The translations under genes and the position numbers were made by a program. Shown here one piece after another: positions 57,310 to 64,000 of a DNA stretch of 64,000 nucleotides (within the stretch, counting starts at the first letter, position 1; the number at the start of each line of letters is the position of its first letter). Under the pieces are notes generated by a model, which was not told the DNA's origin, searched no databases, and saw only the letters and a list, made by a program, of their open reading frames with translations. This stretch comes from Mikania micrantha. Lineage: Eukaryota; Streptophyta; Magnoliopsida; Asterales; Asteraceae. The stretch spans positions 8,184,001 through 8,248,000 of the forward strand of contig CM018686.1 in the NCBI GenBank assembly GCA_009363875.1. The letters run 5' to 3'.

Positions 57310-57567
57310 TCATCGTATATTATACATTTATACTAAGTTTGTAGCTCCCGTATTATACGGGTTGAATAAATAAATGCACCAATTAGTAAACAATGAAAAT
57401 TTAAACAATATAAAATATTTTTTTCTAATAAAATATTATTAAAATTTTGTAAATTTAATATTTTAAATAATAAAATAATTATATTGTATATGTATACAAA
57501 ACCGAAGGTCCGTGCTGACCTTTAGTTTCAATATATATATATTTGTTTTCTACTCATTAAACAAAAT

Positions 57568-57635
57568 GGGGCTTTGGTTCAATGGTAAGAGTCTTGGATT
57601 TCGTTTAATAGGTTGAGGGTTCGAACCCCGAGGCC
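57568..57635 (+). other. tRNA-like relic
   Basis: GGTTCAATGGTAAGAG (A-box-like) and GGGTTCGAACCCC (B-box) are followed by a T-run that could terminate RNA polymerase III. The acceptor arms pair poorly and the T stem is one-sided, so it is not a sound tRNA. It may be the head of a SINE or a tRNA pseudogene. Confidence 0.4.
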
Positions 57636-57677
57636 TTTTTTTTATTTTCACTTGAACATTGTTATTATATATATATA

Positions 57678-58397
57678 GGGGCCGGTTAATGTACAAAGGG
57701 GATAAACGGTACTAAGCATAGGAAGGAACCAGAACGTGCCATGTGTCATCTAGAAAAGGGTATAATCGTCACCAAAATTACAGACCGTGATACTGGAAAA
57801 TTACGGACCAAGTGTAAAATCCTGCTATATGAAATCACAGACCGTCATTTGACACCAGTAATCAAGGAATTACCTAGATAAATCACGGACCAATAATCAC
57901 GGACCGTGATTTTACACTCAAAATCAAAGACAAACTGTATAAATCACGTACCAAATAATCACAGACCGTGTTATATAAAAATCACGGACCGTCATTTTAA
58001 ATGCATAATCAATAACGAAATGCGTAATTACGGACCAATAATCACGGACCAAACAAAAAAATCACGGACCACATAAAAAAAATCGAAAAAAACTATAGCA
58101 ATATCATATTCAAATTAAAGACATTAAAATTCTTAATTTTATGGTGTATTTTTTTTAAAAAAATAATTAAGTATTTAAAAGTTATTTGATTTTAAAAAAA
58201 CGGGTGGAACTTGATTTACCCACACAAAAGTCAACTAGAGTTGGTTATTCCTTTTTTGTCCTTTCAGCTTTAATTCATGCTAGTTTTTAGGGAAAAGTGG
58301 GGACCACAAGATCTTAACCATTGATTAATTTCATCAAAGGCTCAGAATCCTTCCTATCCTTCTCACCGAAAACCTCCTTTGTATTGGAACCGTCTCC
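57678..58397. mobile_element. Inverted-repeat element in TA repeats, family El5, copy 2
   Basis: Left end GGGGCCGGTTAATGTACAAA, right end the complement of GGAGACGGTTCCAATACAAA. Same family as 4934-5557. The interior has about a dozen ATCACGGACC/ATTACAGACCGT words. A TA run at 58398-58417 joins it to the next element. Confidence 0.78.
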
Positions 58398-58417
58398 TAT
58401 ATATATATATATATATA

Positions 58418-58548
58418 GGGAGAGGTTCAAATGTTAACCCTCCCTTATATCGTTAACCCGTGTTAACCAGACATTTTTTGCCCGAATCTTTGTTTTTTTT
58501 TTCATGGTTTTTATTATACATAAATAGTGGGGGTTTCTTTTTTGATTT
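58418..58548. mobile_element. El1-type half element
   Basis: Left arm as at 18449 and 34210 (GGGAGAGGTTCAAATGTTAA, TTTTTTGCCCGAATCTTTG), then cut near 58548. No right arm. Confidence 0.65.
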
Positions 58549-58651
58549 TTTAACTAAACTGTGTTCAAAAATCATTCTAACAAATTACTTTGAGAACTCA
58601 TCACTTGTTGATTTGCTCATAACTATATGTGCACCAATAACAGAGAAATTC

Positions 58652-58700
58652 ACTCTCGATCCCCATAACACCGGTTCTACCATGAAGCCACCAATCTTGG
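58652..58700 (+). pseudogene. Possible copia gag start fragment
   Basis: Plus-strand DPHNTGSTMKPPILV resembles DPHNTGSATKPPMLV at the start of the SIRE gag (31470-31420). It is cut exactly where the gypsy LTR begins. Only about 15 codons support it. Confidence 0.4.
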
Positions 58701-61002
58701 TGTGACACCCAGATCCCACACGGATCCTAAAACATTGTTTAGACATAAACACGTTGCGGAATTTGGTCCCAAAAAAAAATATTTTTTTGCAAGGGTTTGT
58801 TTGAAAACTCAATAAACAACCCTGTATAACCTGTCACATTCAAAAACTGACACAAACTTATTTACAACATTTACACATCAACAAAACATAGTAAGTTTAA
58901 GTTACAACCCAAAAAAAAAAAAACCAACATAACGAGTGATTCCACTCCAAAACGTGCCCGATCTGAACGCCCAATGCATATCTATTTTTGACCTGTAAAC
59001 ATCACATATAAATTCACAGTTAGTTCATATGAACTAAGTAAGCAACCCCCAACGTTCCCAAAACTCATTCTAACACATCCACATACATATCATATGGATG
59101 GTTATCATGTTTAGATCATAATATATCATATTCAAACATCTAATTGCACATAACTCACCATTGTGCATTAATTTCCCTTAACGGGTCATTTTCACAAATA
59201 TGATTATATGATCTAATTCCCAACTCCATTACTAGCACCTCTAGTTAATCATCAAATTATATTCACTATTTTGACTCATTCAATTACCCACACTCTAGTG
59301 GGTTTTTATCAACTAAACTCCCGGCTCATCCGGTTATCCACACTCTAGTGGTTTATCACATTATCTACCGACTCATTCGGTTATCCACTCTCTAGTGGTC
59401 CAATTGATCAATTTTACCGGCTCATCCGGCTATCCACACTCATGTGGTATCATGAACTCATCTACCGGCTCATCCGGCTAATTTTATGCCATTTATATCA
59501 AACATACAACTCAAACATAACATTTATATTGAAACTAAAAATACCTTCTCATAGGTCTTTTAACTCAATTAGTTTCATTAGTCAAGTTATGCACAATCAA
59601 TAAATAAACACCAACAATAAAATAGACTCTTTCTACTATTTATATGTAATGTTATAGTAAGTTGGGTAACTTACCTTGTTCAAATAGTTGGTCACCTCCT
59701 ACAACCTTTTTTCCACTTCTATGACTTATTCCTTGACTTCCACCACCAACACCTAGTTGCAATTCACATATATATACAACTAGTTTTAATACACACAACA
59801 CATATACATATTGATTCAAACTAATTTGAATCTCAATTATCAATATATAGTGTTTAGAAGTCAAGTTACTACTTATAATCACATGTTTATGTTAAAAAAC
59901 ATTGACTTTCAAATTTCAATTTTGTGCAGCAACTTTCTGAGTTGCTGCTGTAATCAACACTTTTGACACATTTACAATATGTTTTAGCTCTTCATGTTCA
60001 AATATGGTTTGTAGTAGACTCTTATACCTTTCCAGGCATATAAAATACGCATCAAACGGATACACGGTTGATTTTATACACAATTTACAAAATCAGACCT
60101 GCACCTTCATTTTCTCATTTCAGCTTGCTGAATTTTTCAATGTTGCTGCTGTAATTGCCATTTTAACCCATCTTAAGTTTGTTTTCAGCTTTTCATGTCA
60201 AAAGATGGATTGTAGCCCTTTCAAATAGCTTTTCAACCATATAAGGCTCATTTTCTCATGATTTTTCTATTATTTTATACGAATTTTTGAATAACAGTAC
60301 AGCAACATATTTTCATTCAATTCAGCAACTAATCTCTTTTGGTTCAAGCATTTCACCAAGCATCTTATGTGCATAACTTATAGGCACATTCATTCAGCAA
60401 GTTTACTTACTAATTAACCCATTCATGTTTCATTAACATCAAAGTTCATAACTTTATGCAATCACACACAAAAACTAGTAGTTTGATTGTCTCAAACACT
60501 TAATAAGCATCTATTCATGGTTTCTAACCCATTTAAACAACCAATTTCAAGATTATAAACAAACCCTAACTTTGTTCATCTCAAGAACTTCTAATCAACA
60601 TCAATTAAGAGATTAAAAGTTACTTACAAGATGTTAGAATCACTAGTAGATGGGTTTAGAAGCTTCAATCTCGAATTTACACCATGAAATCAATGGATTT
60701 AGATGCTAGGTTTTGAGAATTCCTCTTCTTCTCTTCTCTGGATCGTAGAACACACACATACACATGAATTTTCTGAATTTTGACCAAGTCAAGGGTCTTA
60801 TCCTCATTAAACCAACTTTGCCTAATTGGCAATTTCAGCCCCTCAAACTTCCAAACTAGTTAACTCACTTAACCAACCTAATCAAGTTAGTTACTAGTTA
60901 ACCATAATACCCCAATTGTTATTATATTATTATCACAACATAATTTAAAATATAATAAAGTTTATTTATTAACACACGTAACCGTTAAAACCGGTCGTTA
61001 CA
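58701..61002 (-). repeat. 3' LTR of the gypsy element (LTR E), 2.3 kb
   Basis: Minus strand: TGTAACGACCGGTTTTAACG ... GGATCTGGGTGTCACA. The terminal form matches solo LTRs A and C. It contains CCGG hairpin repeats (59300-59480), a donor-like AAG/GTAAGTTACCC (near 59682, minus) and an acceptor-like TTTACAG/GTC (near 58997, minus). Confidence 0.88.
59300..59480 (-). repeat. Tandem hairpin repeats in LTR E
   Basis: About five copies of ACCGGCTCATCCGGTTATCC plus ACACTCTAGTGG. CCGG-CTCAT-CCGG and CCAC-ACTCTA-GTGG are two short hairpins per unit. Confidence 0.8.
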
Positions 61003-61042
61003 AATTCTCCTCCCCTTACAAAGGTTTCGTCCCCGAAACCGT

Positions 61043-64000
61043 TTATACATCAAAAAGGAATGGATAAAACTTTCTCATTTCATCTTCTGACTCCCACGTG
61101 GCGTCAGATCCCCTTCTATTCTTCCATTGAACCTTCACCTGATTCAATGACTTGTTTTCAACTGTTTGACCTTTCTGTCTAGTATAGCTACCGGCTTTTC
61201 CACATAGTTCAACTTGTCATCAATTTCCAAGTCTTCTAATGGCACATAAGCCGATTCATCAGCCAAACATTTTCTCAAATAAGATACGTGAAATGTGTTA
61301 TGAATTCCACTCAACTCGTCTGGTAGCTCAAGGCGATAAGCAACCTCGCCAATTCGAGCTATAATCTTAAATGACCCAATGAAACGTGGGCTTAACTTCC
61401 CTCGCTTTCTGAAACGTATAACACCTTTCCAAGGAGAGACCTTTAACAATACAAAGTCTCCCACCTGGAACTCAATAGGCCTTCTACGCTTATCAGCATA
61501 AGATTTCTGACGGTCTTGTGCCGCCTTCAAATGAGCTCGAATCTGATCTATACGTTCATTTGTTACTTTAACTACATTTTTATTTGCCAGTTCTCGTTGT
61601 CCAACCTCTCCCCAACACACTGGAGTACGACATTTCCTCCCATACAACATTTCATATGGAGGCATTCCAATACTGGAATGATAACTATTATTATATGAGA
61701 ATTCGGCTAAAGGTAGATAATCATCCCAACTACCTCCAAAATCAATTATGCACGCTCGTAACATATCCTCCAACGTTTGAATGGTTCTTTCACTCTGGCC
61801 ATCAGTTTGAGGATGATACGCTGTGCTTATCAACAATTTTGTGCCTAATTCTTCCTGAAAATTCCTCCAAAAATGAGAAGTAAATCGAGTGTCTCGATCA
61901 GACACAATCGACACTGGCACACCATGCCTAGACACCACTTCTCTAACATATGTTTCAGCCATTTTCTCGGAAGAATAGGATTCACGAATAGGTAAGAAAT
62001 GAGCACTCTTTGTCAACCTATCCACGATGACCCATATCGTATCATAACCCTTTCTAGTTTTAGGAAGTTTCGTTATCAAATCCATCGTGATATGCTCCCA
62101 TTTCCACAACAGAATTTCCAATGGTTGTAACTTACCATATGGCTTTTGATGCTCAGCTTTTACCTGCATACAAGTCAAACATTTTGCAACATGCTTAACC
62201 ACATCTCGCTTCATACCAGGCCACCAATAGTTTACCCGAAGGTCACGATACATTTTAGTAGCTCCTGGATGAATTGAGTATTTAGACTTGTGTGCTTCCT
62301 CCAATAGTGCAGACTTAAGTGGACAAGTGGAAGGTATCCACACTCGACCCCATCTAGTCTTTAAACCACGATTGTCTTCATCTAGATTATACGCTTGCCC
62401 TTTTATTCTATCTCGTTTCCAGTTTTCTTCTTTTAAAGCTTCCTTTTGAGCCTCCTTAATTTGCTCAATTAATCCGGAAGTAATCACAAGCTTCATGACT
62501 TTCACTTTGATTGGTTCGCACTCTTCTTTTCTACTCAAGGCATTCGCCACCACATTCGCTTTACCCGGATGATAAAGGATTTCACAATCATAATCCTTGA
62601 GCAATTCCAGCCATCGTCTTTGCCTCATATTCAATTCCTTCTGAGTGAAGAAATATTTCAAACTCTTATGATCGGTGTAAATAGTACACTTTACACCATA
62701 GAGATAATGCCTCCAGATTTTTAAGGCAAACACGACTGCTGCAAGTTCCAAATCATGAATTGGATAATTGATCTCGTGGGTTTTTAATTGTCTTGAGGCA
62801 TAGGCAATTACCTTTCCTCTTTACATTAGAACACAACCCAGACCAAGATAAGAAGCATCCGAATACACAACGAAATCATTAGGTCCATATGGTAACGTCA
62901 ACACCGGTGCTTGAGTTAATTTTGTCTTTAACTCATTAAATGATTTATCTTGATCTTCACTCCAAACAAATTTAGTATTCTTCCTTGTTAGTTTAGTCAA
63001 AGGAGATGCAATCTTGGCAAAGTCTTGAATAAATCTACGATAATATCCAGCTAAGCCAAGAAAGCTTCTGATTTCAGTAGGAGTCTTGGGTGGACTCCAC
63101 CTTGTCACCGCTTGAATTTTAGAAGAATCAACTAAAATGCCATCTGCATTAATCACATGTCCAAGAAATTGGACTTCACGTAGCCAAAAGGCACACTTAG
63201 AAAATTTAGCATACAATTTCTCCCTACGGAGAGTTTCAAGTACCTCACTTAAATAACAAGCATGATCAGCTTCATTTTTGGAATAAATAAGAATGTCAAT
63301 AATGAAAACTATGACAGACCTATCCAACATTGGGCGACACACGCGGTTCATCAGATCCATAAACGCAGCTGGTGCATTCGTCAGCCCAAAAGACATCACC
63401 AGAAATTCATAATGATCGTATCGGGTACGAAAGGCCGTTTTGGGAACATCTTCTTCCCTAACCTTAAGTTGATGATACCCCGAACGAAGATCGATTTTTG
63501 AAAACCAAGAAGCCCCTTGTAACTGATCAAACAAATCATCTATACGAGACAAAGGATATTTGTTCTTCACCGTCACCTTATTCAATTCTCGATAATCGAT
63601 ACACATTCGTAGACTCCCATCCTTCTTTTTAACAAAAAGGACTGGTGCACCCCACGGTGAGATGCTAGGGCGTATAAATCCATTGTCGAGAGGGTCTTGC
63701 AGTTGAGTCATCAACTCCTGCAATTCAGACAGTGCCAAACGGTATGGAGAGCTATAGGCTTAGCTCCTGGAATAAGATCAATCCTAAACTCAACATCTCT
63801 ATCAGAAGGAATTCCCGGTAAATCATCCGGAAACACATCAGGGAATTCTCTAACAATTGGAACATCCTCTAACTTCTGTACCACCTTTTCATTATCAATA
63901 ACATAAGCTAAGAAGGATTGACCCCCGTGGTTCATATACTTCATAGCTTTCACCAATGAACACAAAACAACACCACCCCTCTTTTCACCCTGAATAGACA
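61043..64000 (-). pseudogene. Gypsy pol: RT, RNase H, integrase, chromodomain (broken)
   Basis: Entering from the right edge: IQGEKRGGVV and the protease-RT linker (VREFPDVFPDDLPGIP), then a frame break near 63746-63752 (looks like a 4-nt loss). RT: WGAPVLFVKKKDGSLRMCID, FSKIDLRSGYHQ; the catalytic FIDD is FIID (Asp to Ile at 63298-63300). RNase H: YSDASYLGLGCVL, then TAA at 62821-62823, YTDHKSLKYF, YHPGKANVVANALSR. Integrase: zinc finger HPGATKMYRDL...CLTC, catalytic TMDLITKLP, VSDRDTRF, HPQTDGQSERT. GPY-like NTFHVSYLRKCL. Near 61160 the frame shifts by one and a chromodomain-like VQWKNRRGSDATWE follows to a TAA at 61043. Chromodomains direct insertion toward modified histones in known chromoviruses. 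Confidence 0.9.

Larger units (their letters stand above)
55646..57485 (-). repeat. Distal copy of duplicated TNL 5' region (copy B), TE-laden
   Basis: Direct tandem copy of 54989-55645 (net about 680 bp without insertions). It starts with AACAACCATGGATGATGATG, so it includes the bases around the TNL start codon but no coding exon. It carries two SINEs and a hAT element, each with a clear target duplication and each with an undisturbed empty site in copy A. Confidence 0.85.
58701..64000 (-). mobile_element. Chromovirus-type Ty3/gypsy retrotransposon, 5' part beyond the window
   Basis: A 3' LTR (58701-61002), polypurine tract (AAGGGGAGGAGAATT, minus) and pol ending in a chromodomain-like module. 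The left flank CTTGG (58696-58700) is the expected target duplication; its partner is off the window. Pol has at least two frameshifts, one stop and a changed RT active site, so this copy is dead. Confidence 0.93.

Noticed and set aside
58460..58705. 81-codon plus-strand frame
   Set aside because: It spans three unrelated pieces (El1 half, unknown DNA, gag-like fragment). Only the last 15 codons mean anything.

Overview
This 64 kb window is nuclear DNA of a flowering plant, a eudicot and most probably a member of the daisy family (Asteraceae). The evidence is an intron-containing TIR-NBS-LRR (TNL) resistance gene, a SIRE-type copia element whose extra third ORF resembles one I remember from Asteraceae repeats, very AT-rich intergenic DNA, and layer upon layer of nested transposons. 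Only two long reading frames look intact: the TNL gene (50941-54996, minus, five exons, about 1,146 aa) and the 1,405-aa gag-pol of a small copia element (46072-50289, minus).

Layout. 1-10 kb: a homocysteine S-methyltransferase pseudogene, a foldback element inside an AT-rich tandem array, a SINE, Helitron ends, a copia solo LTR carrying a hAT that itself carries a Helitron, and three fragments of the start region of a TNL gene like the one at 55 kb. 10-17.5 kb: a 4.4-kb solo LTR (B1, target duplication CTTGA) and a related degenerate LTR (D1). 18.4-32.8 kb: four inverted-repeat elements lying head to tail in (TA)n microsatellites; the last is split by an 11.7-kb SIRE-type copia element (20570-32313; two 594-bp LTRs with 4 differences; target duplication TGTAA; several nonsense codons). 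33.5-34.1 kb: a Mutator-like transposase relic. 35.4-44.5 kb: three solo LTRs nested inside each other, each with its own perfect 5-bp target duplication (A TTTAA, B2 TATGT, C CAAAG). 45.9-50.6 kb: the young copia element, with identical LTRs and target duplication GTTTT. 50.9-57.5 kb: the TNL gene and a tandem duplication of its start and upstream DNA; the distal copy has collected two SINEs and a hAT, while the proximal copy preserves all three empty sites. 57.7-64 kb: more microsatellite-flanked elements and a chromovirus-type Ty3/gypsy element running off the right edge (3' LTR 58701-61002, broken pol).

The least explained signals lie in the long LTRs. Three LTRs (B1, B2, D1) carry, upstream of the TATA box, a pair of hairpins about 101-105 bp apart whose loop (GGTGACGATT-like) is conserved while the arms change but stay largely complementary. 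At least five LTRs also carry a splice-donor-like and a splice-acceptor-like motif bracketing tandem repeats, and in several of them the unrelated repeat units each contain a short inverted repeat. No RNA gene, CRISPR array or conventional operon is present. All calls come from reading the sequence; no database search was run.
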